This document shows, piece by piece, positions 26,447 through 35,101 of a stretch of 64,000 nt of DNA. The translations under genes were made by a program, and so were the position numbers. Positions within the stretch are counted from its first letter, which is position 1. The number at the start of each line of letters is the position of its first letter. The notes below the pieces were generated by a model. That model did no database searches. It saw only the letters and a list, made by a program, of their open reading frames with translations, and had not been told where the DNA came from. Origin of the DNA: 4572-13 sp964594065 (GTDB taxonomy: Bacteria > Planctomycetota > Phycisphaerae > Sedimentisphaerales > Anaerohalosphaeraceae); NCBI GenBank assembly GCA_964594065.1, contig CAZQKX010000011.1, positions 1 to 64,000 of the forward strand, in the 5' to 3' direction.

Positions 26447-27316
26447 TCATGGCATTGGGATGTACCCTCGCACTAACCATTTTAAATCTTCATTATTCGT
26501 GGGATCAGGGTCAAGAATGCCCTCATTCACTAAAGAAATCGTGTCATCATCACGCCATTTACGTCGATCAGCATGACCGTCTGCATAACTAAATGTGCTG
26601 CCTTCATTGTGATAGCCTGCAGGAGCATCCCACCAGGACAATCCGCCGGAGCCCAATAAAACCCAACCTCCCAAATTGTAATATTGGTTATGCCACGTTA
26701 CGACATCTTCTTCCATGAAGACAAGCTTGGTGCCGGGAGATTTAACATCTGCAGTATTTAACGCAACCTTAAGTTCTTTCGTGTCGCCATTGAGATTTAC
26801 CGATCTAAATTGTGTGATGGGTCCGAACTGGCCGCCCGTTCGGGTAATAAAATCTTCACCATTCATAAGGCCGGTGACAGCATAGCTTCGATAGACAGCC
26901 AATGGCTCGGCATTTCTAAATGTTCTATCGCCGGGACAATGATAGACCTTTTCGTTTTCTAAATAGGGATACAACTTACCGGCACGAATGCCATTGATAC
27001 GGACTTCTTGTGAAAGCTGGCTCTGGTTGGCCCTGGTACTACCGTAGATCGGCTGTAGTAAAGGGGGTTCGACCCACCGATACGGCGTCGGTCTGCTACC
27101 CGAATTATACGTCGAGCCGCCGACAAGCTTATTGTCATTGTCATCAATGTAAAGAACCCAGGCGGTACAGAGGCTCTTTTGGTTATTTGTGCAGACTACA
27201 CCGGAAGCAAGTTCTTTAACTGCTTGAAGTGAAGGCAGGATAACCGCCATCAAAAGCGCAATAATGGCGATGACTACCAACAACTCGATCAGTGTAAAGC
27301 CTTTTCTGCTCATCAT
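26447..27316 (-). CDS. Prepilin-type N-methylation protein with H-X9-DG motif
   Basis: A 289-residue type II pseudopilin-like protein. The N-terminus is a class III prepilin leader and hydrophobic helix (KGFTLIELLVVIAIIALLMAVILP), with the peptidase cleavage expected after Gly and the conserved Glu at +5. Near the C-terminus YHNEGSTFSYADGHADRR fits the H-X9-DG pattern of a family abundant in planctomycetes, verrucomicrobia and lentisphaerae. These proteins are thought to be exported and assembled or anchored through a type IV pilus/type II secretion route, and their function is unknown. It starts after AAGGAAAG. It lies between the FecR gene and the starch-binding genes and may display or help export them (inference). 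Confidence 0.88.
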   Translation of the reverse strand: MMSRKGFTLIELLVVIAIIALLMAVILPSLQAVKELASGVVCTNNQKSLCTAWVLYIDDNDNKLVGGSTYNSGSRPTPYRWVEPPLLQPIYGSTRANQSQLSQEVRINGIRAGKLYPYLENEKVYHCPGDRTFRNAEPLAVYRSYAVTGLMNGEDFITRTGGQFGPITQFRSVNLNGDTKELKVALNTADVKSPGTKLVFMEEDVVTWHNQYYNLGGWVLLGSGGLSWWDAPAGYHNEGSTFSYADGHADRRKWRDDDTISLVNEGILDPDPTNNEDLKWLVRGYIPMP

Positions 27317-27382
27317 AAATCTTTCCTTTATTCCTACAGTTAACCATTGATACAGATTAACATGTTAGTTTATAACCGGCGT

Positions 27383-29122
27383 TTAATCACTTGCTTCCAG
27401 GATCACTTCCGGCCGAGCCAATAAAGCCCAATCAAACATACAGGTATCGTCCGCTTCGGTAACCGCCAATGTTAAAAACCGGATGCCCTGGTCAATTGGA
27501 ATATCCATCCGGCCAATTTCAGATGCACTCGAGGCCTTCTGACGGAATACTTTTTGCCCATCCAGAAAAACCCAAAACTCGACAGTTGCTTGCCGATCTT
27601 TAGACAATTTCACAACTTCCGGGCTTTGCCCTAAATTACTGAAATCACGCGATTGAAGCCATTTATCAACCGTTTGGGAAACTCCGAATTTTGACGATAA
27701 TGACTTAATTCGCACACTGGGAATTTCCTTGCGAATCGCAGTAAGATCGAATGTGATCCCAAGATTTGAATGCATTGTAATCGCCGGAGTTGTCTTGCCA
27801 TCCACAACAACACCATTCAGTTGCAGATTATGATGCGGAACATCAAATCCATCATGCCACGCCCCATTTAAAATGTATCCCCACAGCATTCCTGAAGTTC
27901 TCGGAAATTCGTTTGTTTGGACTCCACTTGAAGTAACCTGGGTCATGTCCCAGCCGATTCCAGGAATGAATACTCCATCGATATGAGGATTGGAAGGAAC
28001 GCTCATATACCCCTCACGGCCGGAATGCATATCTTTCGTGGCCAGAGAGCGGACCGTTTGGCCAGTTGAAGATTCAATTCCCCAATTGAGACGGCCTTTA
28101 CCAAAACCGTTTCCTCCCCCGACAATATCAGCAAGATTAAGATTCTGACCCCGCCAAACGAAACCAACCTCAGAATCAATGTGCCGGATGAATGTTCTCT
28201 CACTACAAGCGATGTCAATGGTTTCAGCAGATGTTGAAGATACTTTTTTGGCAGAGCCGGCATTCACTAAAATGTTTGTCTTTTTATCATCGAACCCGGA
28301 TACAAGGGATGCTTTTCCTTTTACAACATGAAGTTCAGTGGTTCCATTAATGTCTGTATGAACGCCAAATTCCGTCCCCAGATCAATGATTTTTGAATTG
28401 GGGGTGCTGACAATGAAACCCAAGCCTTCCTGCGGTACGGTTGCATAAAGCCGTCCGTAATTCAATTTAATCTGGTCATAAGAAAGCACCTGAAATTCCG
28501 CGGGCGCTTCTATAACAACTTTTGAATTGTTATCAAAAACAATTTCGATGTTCCCTTTCCGTAACATCAGAGGGGTATGGTTTGTCATCAAGCGACAATT
28601 TTTAGTCATTTGAGAAGAAGATTCGGCCCACTGAGCATCCAGACTGTCTGTCAGCGTTGCGACCTCCACATTAACCGTATTGGGAACAAGCATCACATAA
28701 ATAATCAGGCAAATCATTGCTGCAACAGAGAGAATGGGAACCAGGAAGGTTGTTTTGTTAATCTTGCGTACCGTTTTTTTACGCTTTACTTTTTGAATCA
28801 GCTCTTTTTCAGGAGCCGGGGAGGGTTCAATTTCAATCTTGGGGGCGGTAGCCTCCTCCTTTAAAAGAACATTCCATAGTTGCTCGTCAAATAATGAATC
28901 AACCGCTGTGCCCATGCCTTCCTGGAGAATGCAGTTCCTGTCTTCGTCCAGGTCGAGCAAAATATTGTGAATGCTTCTGTGAAAAAGAGAAGATTCAATA
29001 AACGCCTTGGTATTCCCGGTGTCTTGTAAAATCCAGTTGGACAATTCCACGGTCTGCTCATCCGTCATAGCAAACGGGTCCTGAAGAAACAAACTGATGA
29101 GTTTTTCAGATCGCTCTGTCAT
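27383..29122 (-). CDS. FecR-type anti-sigma protein with carbohydrate-binding-like C-terminus
   Basis: A 579-residue single-pass membrane protein. The cytoplasmic N-terminal part (1-120), including TDEQTVELSNWI, would hold the sigma factor. The membrane helix is at about 126-147. The FecR domain spans about 180-290 (MLRKGNIEIVF, IIDLGTEFGVHT, LHVVKGKASL). The outer part from about 330 to 575 resembles an NPCBM-type module, ending FLTLAVTEADD...FDWALLARPEV. It overlaps the ECF sigma gene by 4 bases (ATGA), typical of a sigma/anti-sigma pair. The likely role is to sense a polysaccharide outside and release the sigma factor to switch on the neighbouring glycosidase genes. That control link is inference. 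Confidence 0.82.
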   Translation of the reverse strand: MTERSEKLISLFLQDPFAMTDEQTVELSNWILQDTGNTKAFIESSLFHRSIHNILLDLDEDRNCILQEGMGTAVDSLFDEQLWNVLLKEEATAPKIEIEPSPAPEKELIQKVKRKKTVRKINKTTFLVPILSVAAMICLIIYVMLVPNTVNVEVATLTDSLDAQWAESSSQMTKNCRLMTNHTPLMLRKGNIEIVFDNNSKVVIEAPAEFQVLSYDQIKLNYGRLYATVPQEGLGFIVSTPNSKIIDLGTEFGVHTDINGTTELHVVKGKASLVSGFDDKKTNILVNAGSAKKVSSTSAETIDIACSERTFIRHIDSEVGFVWRGQNLNLADIVGGGNGFGKGRLNWGIESSTGQTVRSLATKDMHSGREGYMSVPSNPHIDGVFIPGIGWDMTQVTSSGVQTNEFPRTSGMLWGYILNGAWHDGFDVPHHNLQLNGVVVDGKTTPAITMHSNLGITFDLTAIRKEIPSVRIKSLSSKFGVSQTVDKWLQSRDFSNLGQSPEVVKLSKDRQATVEFWVFLDGQKVFRQKASSASEIGRMDIPIDQGIRFLTLAVTEADDTCMFDWALLARPEVILEASD

Positions 29123-29655
29123 GAATTTACCTCATGAATCTCACGTTTCACACATTTCTTTAAGGCCAATCTGAGACGATGTAGTGAAACAAAAACATTA
29201 TTTCGAGTCATGCTTAACTGTTGTGCAATCCGAGAAGGACTGAACTCGTCCATATAGTGCATATCCACGATCTTTTTCCATTTACCTTCGAGCCGGGTAA
29301 GGCACTTCTTCAACGCCTTTTCCAGGGAATCTTTCTGGTCATGGATGCTTCGAGATTCCTGCTCGTAAACCTGGGCAATTCTTTGGATCGCTTCAGTGTC
29401 GAGAATAACTCTTTTCTTGCCTTTCTTTGAGTAATACTTCAAGACCAGATTTTTAGAAATTCCAATGGCCCATGCAGAAAATGACCGATTTCTGTCAAAT
29501 TCTTCGAATTTTTCGACGGTTATAACGGCTACGTTCTGAAGGATATCATCGGCATCCTGAAAATTTGGAACCAGAGAATGAATGAAAGCAGCAATAGCGG
29601 GCTGCGAATGTGCCCAAAAAACGGCTAATTCTTTGTTTTTTGTTTCTCGATCCAT
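29119..29655 (-). CDS. ECF sigma factor, Rhodopirellula/Verrucomicrobium type
   Basis: A 178-residue extracytoplasmic-function sigma factor. Region 2 is visible (FQDADDILQNVAVITVEKFEEF, SFSAWAIGISKNLVLKYY) and region 4 carries a helix-turn-helix (SPSRIAQQLSMTRNNVFVSLHRLRLALKKC). There is no region 3 or 1.1. It is translationally coupled to the FecR gene, so the two are a regulatory pair. A TATAAT lies upstream near 29680 without a convincing -35 partner. Targets are probably the downstream secreted glycan-binding and glycosidase genes (inference). Confidence 0.92.
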   Translation of the reverse strand: MDRETKNKELAVFWAHSQPAIAAFIHSLVPNFQDADDILQNVAVITVEKFEEFDRNRSFSAWAIGISKNLVLKYYSKKGKKRVILDTEAIQRIAQVYEQESRSIHDQKDSLEKALKKCLTRLEGKWKKIVDMHYMDEFSPSRIAQQLSMTRNNVFVSLHRLRLALKKCVKREIHEVNS

Positions 29656-30428
29656 AATATTACCTAGAACTTAACTTCTATTATACCTTCCCTGACCCCG
29701 CAAAATTCTTACAAAAAAAATATTTATAAAAAAAAACGATATTTTTAATAGGGATCTTCTATAAGAATTTACTTAGTTTGATGATTCTTGTTGCATTTCA
29801 GAGGTTTCGGAGTGGTTGACAGCAACAAATAGTGTGGGATTTAAATAATATTTAGCTGTAACTTTCTATTTGAAAGAGATTTAAAGCGACTTCGGATGAA
29901 AGCTCTTGAATCGTTTGTAATATTTGTATCATTGGGAGGCTAAAAGTAGACATACAGGGCCTTGAAATCCATTCACGCAGATTCCTACCTCTATAAAAAG
30001 CGACCGGTGTAGGTTAATTAAGGTAATGACATGAAAACTCGATATTGAACAATGCTGCTGTTGATGTGGTCTGCTCCTCCAAAACTGATCCATTTAATGT
30101 GAGGGTATAATCGGTGAATTTGGTACATTCTTGACCTTAAATTGAGGGGAGTGACTTTCCGGAAATGATATAAATATTGCAATTATCGCCAGTTAAAATA
30201 ATTATGGATCGATCTGGGAACTCTCAAAGATGTGTAGGAGTCAATATAAATACTTGTCAAAATAGGTATTTCTTCTACTTGCAATGAAAGGGGCTTTAGC
30301 AGTAATATAGATACATATAAATCTCACGGCTTAGTGAATGGATTTTTGCCGTTGAGTTGAAAAAGGATGGGAGAAACTTACAGGTGGGGACCTTGAATAA
30401 GGGAGAACATTCACGGCCTCCACCTAAC
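29656..30428. other. Gene-free AT-rich stretch with a possible IS end
   Basis: No open frame of plausible protein content is seen on either strand over about 770 bases. The only structures noted are a TATAAT near 29680 facing the ECF gene, a segment at 30067-30091 (TGGTCTGCTCCTCCAAAACT...) resembling IS3-type terminal repeats, and the hairpin at 30382-30425. This may be decayed mobile-element DNA. Confidence 0.5.
30382..30425. terminator. Hairpin just after the FliA-like sigma gene
   Basis: Arms AGGTGGGGACC and GGCCTCCACCT pair over 11 positions with one mismatch and one G-T pair, around a 22-base loop. It begins 4 bases past the sigma stop codon. The T tract expected of a strong intrinsic terminator is missing on the minus strand, so it may instead act as an mRNA end-stabilising structure. 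Confidence 0.45.
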
Positions 30429-31205
30429 CTAACACTCCAACAGACAAGACCTTTCTTTCAGATGACTCTTTAATCGTGTAATAATTGATGTATGTAATTG
30501 GGAAACACGAGACTCTGATATGCCTAAGCTGTCACCTATCTCTTTCATGGTCATTTCTTCAAGATGATAAAGCGTAAAGATGAGTTGTTCCTGTCGCGAG
30601 AAACCCTTTATTAAATACTCTTTTAAATCTCTTCTTTGAATTTCAATAAATGGATCTTGACTTTTTTGATTAGCAATATGATCTAATTGACTGAATCCTT
30701 CCTCTGCATCTGAGTCGGAGTGTTTTGTGTTCAATGAGACTAACACACTGGCGTTGGCATCCCGTTGAAAGTTGTAAAACTCCTCCATGTTCATTTGCAA
30801 CTCATCGGCCAATTCCTCATCTGACGGAGACCGACCAAAGATGGATTCCAGTTTCTCAGTTACTTTTTGGAGCTGCTGAGCACGAGCACGAACCAAACGA
30901 GGCACTCGATCTCTTTTTCGGATGTCATCGATAATGGCCCCATAAATACGTTTGGCACAATAGGTCTCAAATTTGACATTTCGTGCCGGGTCAAACTTAT
31001 TAATGGCATCGACTAATCCTATTATTCCCACACTATAAAGATCGTCCAGCTCTACACTTTTAGGAAATCGTGAATGGAGTCTTTCAGCTGTATACTTGAC
31101 TTGCGAGAGATAGTGTTCTAAAAGGGTATTTCGTGAGGGGGTGTCGTGGTGCTGAAAAAAATGATTCCAAACCTGTTCGATATTAACCTCGTTAAGAGTT
31201 TTCAT
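30429..31205 (-). CDS. FliA/WhiG-family sigma factor
   Basis: A 258-residue group 3 sigma factor. Region 2 is complete (LDDLYSVGIIGLVDAINKFDP, FETYCAKRIYGAIIDDIRKRD), region 3 spans about 95-150 (PRLVRARAQQL, GRSPSDEELADEL), and region 4 is EEMTMKEIGDSLGISESRVSQLHTS. The size and R-D-R-VPR junction fit the sigma-28 branch that drives flagellar genes in motile bacteria and developmental genes in actinomycetes. No flagellar or anti-sigma FlgM-like gene is nearby, so its regulon cannot be read here. ATG 31205 follows GGAGG. Confidence 0.88.
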   Translation of the reverse strand: MKTLNEVNIEQVWNHFFQHHDTPSRNTLLEHYLSQVKYTAERLHSRFPKSVELDDLYSVGIIGLVDAINKFDPARNVKFETYCAKRIYGAIIDDIRKRDRVPRLVRARAQQLQKVTEKLESIFGRSPSDEELADELQMNMEEFYNFQRDANASVLVSLNTKHSDSDAEEGFSQLDHIANQKSQDPFIEIQRRDLKEYLIKGFSRQEQLIFTLYHLEEMTMKEIGDSLGISESRVSQLHTSIITRLKSHLKERSCLLEC

Positions 31206-31463
31206 CTATGACCTCCGTGTCATATTCTCCTGTATCCTATTCAACTTACGTTGTGTCCGATATTGACAGAAAACAAAGCCGGAAAAAGCTATATCGGCTG
31301 TTTAAGAACACAACTTTAGAGAAAAATAGAAATTTTGTACTATTTCATTCCCTCCAAGGCTTATAAGATAGAATCGATATTCATGTAAACTTTTAACCAA
31401 CCGATTCGATTTGCTTTGTATATGAGAAATCTGAGATTGATATGATGGAGAGCTGCGACAGTC

Positions 31464-31829
31464 TTGAGTGATCTGAATCCCTACAAAACGTACCTTCTGG
31501 ATGCCTTGATCCTGATCTGCTTTATAGGCATAGCCCTCTGGCGCTACACCTCGGTTCATCCTCTATGGGTCTACTTTGTTTTCCTGACCCTGATTACTTT
31601 TTGTTTTTATGGATATGATAAACATCAGGCAAAAAAGAAAAACAATAGAATCCCTGAGTCAGTCCTCCATCTGTTAACACTGGCGGGGGGGACAATAGGA
31701 GCCTTTGCAGGGCAGCACCTCTTCCGTCATAAAACAAAGAAATTCAGGTTCAGGCTGATATTTTTTTCTATGATGATTTTACAAATAGGATTAATCGTGT
31801 GGTGGATACTGAAAAACAGGCCCCATTAA
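31464..31829 (+). CDS. DUF1294 membrane protein
   Basis: A 121-residue protein with three to four hydrophobic helices (about 10-26, 32-48, 68-84, 98-115). The DUF1294 signature lies in the middle: FYGYDKHQAKKKNNRIPE followed by LHLLTLAGGTIGAFAGQHLFRHKTKK. Some relatives carry an N-terminal cold-shock domain, absent here. The start is TTG 31464 with a distant GGAG; no better codon is in frame. It precedes the PhoD-like gene by 30 bases on the same strand. Function of the family is not known. Confidence 0.85.
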   Translation: MSDLNPYKTYLLDALILICFIGIALWRYTSVHPLWVYFVFLTLITFCFYGYDKHQAKKKNNRIPESVLHLLTLAGGTIGAFAGQHLFRHKTKKFRFRLIFFSMMILQIGLIVWWILKNRPH

Positions 31830-31859
31830 TGGCCCGACGATAACAAGGAAGGATCAGAA

Positions 31860-33320
31860 ATGATGAGAAAACTTGGCTTATTGGTAATAATTAGCACGTT
31901 AGCCCTGCAGATTTCGGCGAAGCCCCCTGTCACAGAGGGGGAAACCGATCAGGTGATGCTGGATCTTGATCCGTATATGATCACGGCGTTGCGTGGCAGT
32001 GCGAAATACACGAATGACAAAATTCTTCCAGGTCGATTTGGTTCAGAAGGGAGCATCGTTGATTTACTTGAAGAATCCGCGTTTGTGAAGTTGATAGAGA
32101 GGCATGACCTCAAACTCTTTAACGGGCCAATGGTGGGAGCGGTTACACCGAGTTCTGCCCGTATCTGGATCCGTACCGCGGGGCCGGCTTCATTTAGGAT
32201 CGGCATCGGAAATCGCGTTTCGAAGCTCGTGACAACCACAGCAGAAAATGACTTTACCGGTATTGCCACCATTAAAGGCCTGAAGCCGTTTACCGATTAC
32301 AGTTATACCGTTATTCTGGATAACAGGAAGATCACAGACCGATCGTTTCGGTTTAAAACCTATCCGACCAAGGGCATGAAAGAGCGATACTCCATTGCAT
32401 TTGGGTCAGGCGCCAGATATGTGCCGGAAAATGAGGGGATTTGGCGAACCATGGCAAAAAAGGGGCCTTTGGCCTATCTGGGACTGGGCGACAATGTCTA
32501 TATCGATGCGACTGAACGTCGCGATGTTCAGCGACTGCATTATTATCGCAGAATGCTGCGCAAGGAATATCGCGAGTTTATTGCACAGACGGCCATCTAT
32601 GCCGTGTGGGACGACCATGACCTCGGAGCCAATGACTGCGCTGGTGGTCCCGGCCTAAAGAAACTCTGGAAGCTGCCGAACCTGAATGTTTTCAAGCAAA
32701 ACTGGAATAACCCGTTTTACAGTCATGATCCGAAGGCTCCCGGCACCTGGCACAATTTTACCATGGGTGATGTTGAGTTTTTTATGCTGGACGGGCGGTT
32801 TTACAGAACCGACCAAAAGGATGAAAATGACACCACCAACACGATGCTGGGGCAAGAGCAGAAACGATGGCTGCTGCAAACGCTGAAACAGTCAACTGCC
32901 AAGTTCAAAATACTCTGTTCCGGCACAATGTGGCATGATCTGGCCGACAAAGACGGCAAGGACTCCTGGGCAGGCCCCCGTTTCCGGGACGAGCGCAATG
33001 AAATTTTCGACTTGATCAACAACGAGAAAATCAACGGGATTATTCTTATTTCGGGCGATCGGCATCGCACGGAGATCTGGAAAACTGAACGTCCGAAGGG
33101 CTATCCGCTGTACGAATTTCTTTCGGCAAAAGTCACCAACATGCACTCCCACCCGACCCGCAAACAAGCCGAATGGTCGTATAACGAGGGCAACTTCTGG
33201 GGAGCGTTGGAGTTTGATTTTTCTGAGGCAGATCCAACGGTAATATTTAAGGCCATCAATCAGGATAGCACTGTAGTGCATGCATTCGGCCTGAAACTCA
33301 GTGAATTGAGTCACAAGTAA
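31860..33320 (+). CDS. Secreted PhoD-like alkaline phosphatase/phosphodiesterase
   Basis: A 486-residue exported metallophosphatase. ATG 31860 follows AAGGAAGGA and opens a signal peptide (residues 1-20). A fibronectin-like N-terminal domain (about 85-170, PMVGAVTPSSARIWIRT) precedes the catalytic part. Metal-site motifs of the PhoD family are present: LGLGDNVYID, AVWDDHDLGANDC and ILISGDRHRTEIW. PhoD enzymes use iron and calcium to release phosphate from phosphate esters and wall polymers. A specific substrate cannot be named. It ends 64 bases from the convergent sugar dehydrogenase gene. Confidence 0.87.
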   Translation: MMRKLGLLVIISTLALQISAKPPVTEGETDQVMLDLDPYMITALRGSAKYTNDKILPGRFGSEGSIVDLLEESAFVKLIERHDLKLFNGPMVGAVTPSSARIWIRTAGPASFRIGIGNRVSKLVTTTAENDFTGIATIKGLKPFTDYSYTVILDNRKITDRSFRFKTYPTKGMKERYSIAFGSGARYVPENEGIWRTMAKKGPLAYLGLGDNVYIDATERRDVQRLHYYRRMLRKEYREFIAQTAIYAVWDDHDLGANDCAGGPGLKKLWKLPNLNVFKQNWNNPFYSHDPKAPGTWHNFTMGDVEFFMLDGRFYRTDQKDENDTTNTMLGQEQKRWLLQTLKQSTAKFKILCSGTMWHDLADKDGKDSWAGPRFRDERNEIFDLINNEKINGIILISGDRHRTEIWKTERPKGYPLYEFLSAKVTNMHSHPTRKQAEWSYNEGNFWGALEFDFSEADPTVIFKAINQDSTVVHAFGLKLSELSHK

Positions 33321-33384
33321 ATCCATTGCCGGCGGTTCAAGATTGATATAGTATTACGTACAGTACTCCAGCTTGTTTTTATGC

Positions 33385-35028
33385 TTATTTCGATTTCCCA
33401 CTACGAACGTTTTCCTTAATTCGTTGGATATGTCCACGGCCGAGCGCTTTGACTTCACAGCCAAGCTCGAAGTAGCGAAGAATCTGATCATCATGGAGGA
33501 TCCCAAAGCAGTCAATGACCGCCAGAGGACCACCTGCCCATTCGACAATCTTATCCGGATCAAGATTGAGATACGGTTCATGGGGTACAGCGAGGATCAT
33601 CGCCTCGACTCCCTGCAGGGCAGTCTGTAGGTCCGACTGAACGGTTATCTCCTTAAGATGCTCTTGATTTCGGAAAAAACGTGCCCAGGAATGTCCCGGA
33701 GCAGGATATTCATCCTGATTTTCAAGTTCATACCAGTGTTCAAGATACGGGTCATGGACATGCATGTCAGCACCCATTTCCGTAAGTTTGCGGACAACGA
33801 TCTCTGAACCGCTGTAACGGGTATCCGCAACATCTTGCCGATAGCTGGCACCACAGAGAAGCACATTGGCCCCGGCGATATATCTGCCCATGTTGCGAAG
33901 AGCATCGCGCGTCAGCGTAGCGGCTCGCAATCCGCGAGTATCGTTAATATCGATCGCCGTGGTGGTAATTTTAAAAATATCGTCATCGAATCCAAGTAGA
34001 TGCTTATAGGCCCAGTATCCCAGCCCCCCATCTTTGGGTAAACAGTAACCCCCGATACCAGGACCCGGAAAGATCATATTACTATGGGTCGGTCTCATTT
34101 TGATGGCCTTGATAACCTTGATAAGATCTACACCATTACGCTCGGCAAAGACAGACCATTCGTCGAGATAGGCCAAAATCGTTGCGCGATAGGAATTTTC
34201 GACAATCTTGGTGGTTTCCGATTCAATCGGACGGTCCATCACGGTCAGTGGGAACTCGTCAGTGTTGAGAACTTCGTGGAGGAATTTTTCGACGCGATCA
34301 CGAGCTTCGGTATTACAGCCGGAGCACACACGCCAGAAATCGCGAATAGAAGAAACATATTGACGACCGGGCATAACGCGTTCAAAACTATGAGCCAACA
34401 AAGGTTCGGAATCAATCCCGCGGGCCTTGAAGGCTTTTTTAAGAATGGGCCAGGCAACGAACTCAGTAGTGCCGGGGGCAACCGTCGTTTCGATCAATGT
34501 CAGGCAGTTTGGAGAAATCTTTTGGCCGATGGTTTTCATGGTGGCCTCGAGAGCTGCCATATCCGTTTGACCGGTGCGCAGGTTACCAAGATCTTGCTTG
34601 GCATAATCACACTGAACATCGATGACGACACAGTCGGCCAGTTTAAGGCAATCACTGTTATAAGTAGCGGTCAGCGTCTTTTTTTCCAGTACACAGCGTG
34701 CGATCATGGGGTCCACTTCCGGGTCTTCCGCCTTAACCGGAGACAGGCCTTTATTAAGTAAAGGGATTTTCCAATAGCTGCGGACGCTGGGACGCTGGCA
34801 ACCAATGACGAACTTGGAGGGCTTACCGGTTTGCTTATCATTGGTGTCAGCAACGATTGCAGCCATCACGGCTCCGACAAAACCAACACCCATTACGACG
34901 ACAATTTCCTTTCCTTCGGCACGGGCTTTGTCGGTAAGTTGCTCGAGACGCTGAAGTTCAGCAGCATATTCTTCGGGTTGCGGAATAACAAACTTTTCGC
35001 CTGCAGGACTGATAGAATAATCGATCAT
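33385..35028 (-). CDS. UDP-glucose/UDP-GlcNAc 6-dehydrogenase family protein
   Basis: A 547-residue cytosolic NAD-dependent nucleotide-sugar dehydrogenase. The Rossmann motif is VVVMGVGFVGAVMA (about 43-56). The central helical domain has VENSYRATILAYLDEW and the catalytic Cys in GIGGYCLPKDGG. The C-terminal domain has CGASYRQDVADTRYSGSE. It oxidises the C6 alcohol of a UDP-hexose to the uronate, feeding capsule, wall or exopolysaccharide synthesis. It is longer than the usual 430-450 residues, with about 40 extra N-terminal residues and insertions around the substrate-binding region. ATG 35028 follows AGGAGG. No glycosyltransferase is adjacent, and the exact substrate is not resolved. Confidence 0.85.
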   Translation of the reverse strand: MIDYSISPAGEKFVIPQPEEYAAELQRLEQLTDKARAEGKEIVVVMGVGFVGAVMAAIVADTNDKQTGKPSKFVIGCQRPSVRSYWKIPLLNKGLSPVKAEDPEVDPMIARCVLEKKTLTATYNSDCLKLADCVVIDVQCDYAKQDLGNLRTGQTDMAALEATMKTIGQKISPNCLTLIETTVAPGTTEFVAWPILKKAFKARGIDSEPLLAHSFERVMPGRQYVSSIRDFWRVCSGCNTEARDRVEKFLHEVLNTDEFPLTVMDRPIESETTKIVENSYRATILAYLDEWSVFAERNGVDLIKVIKAIKMRPTHSNMIFPGPGIGGYCLPKDGGLGYWAYKHLLGFDDDIFKITTTAIDINDTRGLRAATLTRDALRNMGRYIAGANVLLCGASYRQDVADTRYSGSEIVVRKLTEMGADMHVHDPYLEHWYELENQDEYPAPGHSWARFFRNQEHLKEITVQSDLQTALQGVEAMILAVPHEPYLNLDPDKIVEWAGGPLAVIDCFGILHDDQILRYFELGCEVKALGRGHIQRIKENVRSGKSK

Positions 35029-35101
35029 TTTGCGAACCTCCTGTTTTTTTAAGATATTTGTCTTTGACAGTTAGTAAAACACTTTTTGTAGAATCTTAGT
35101 T

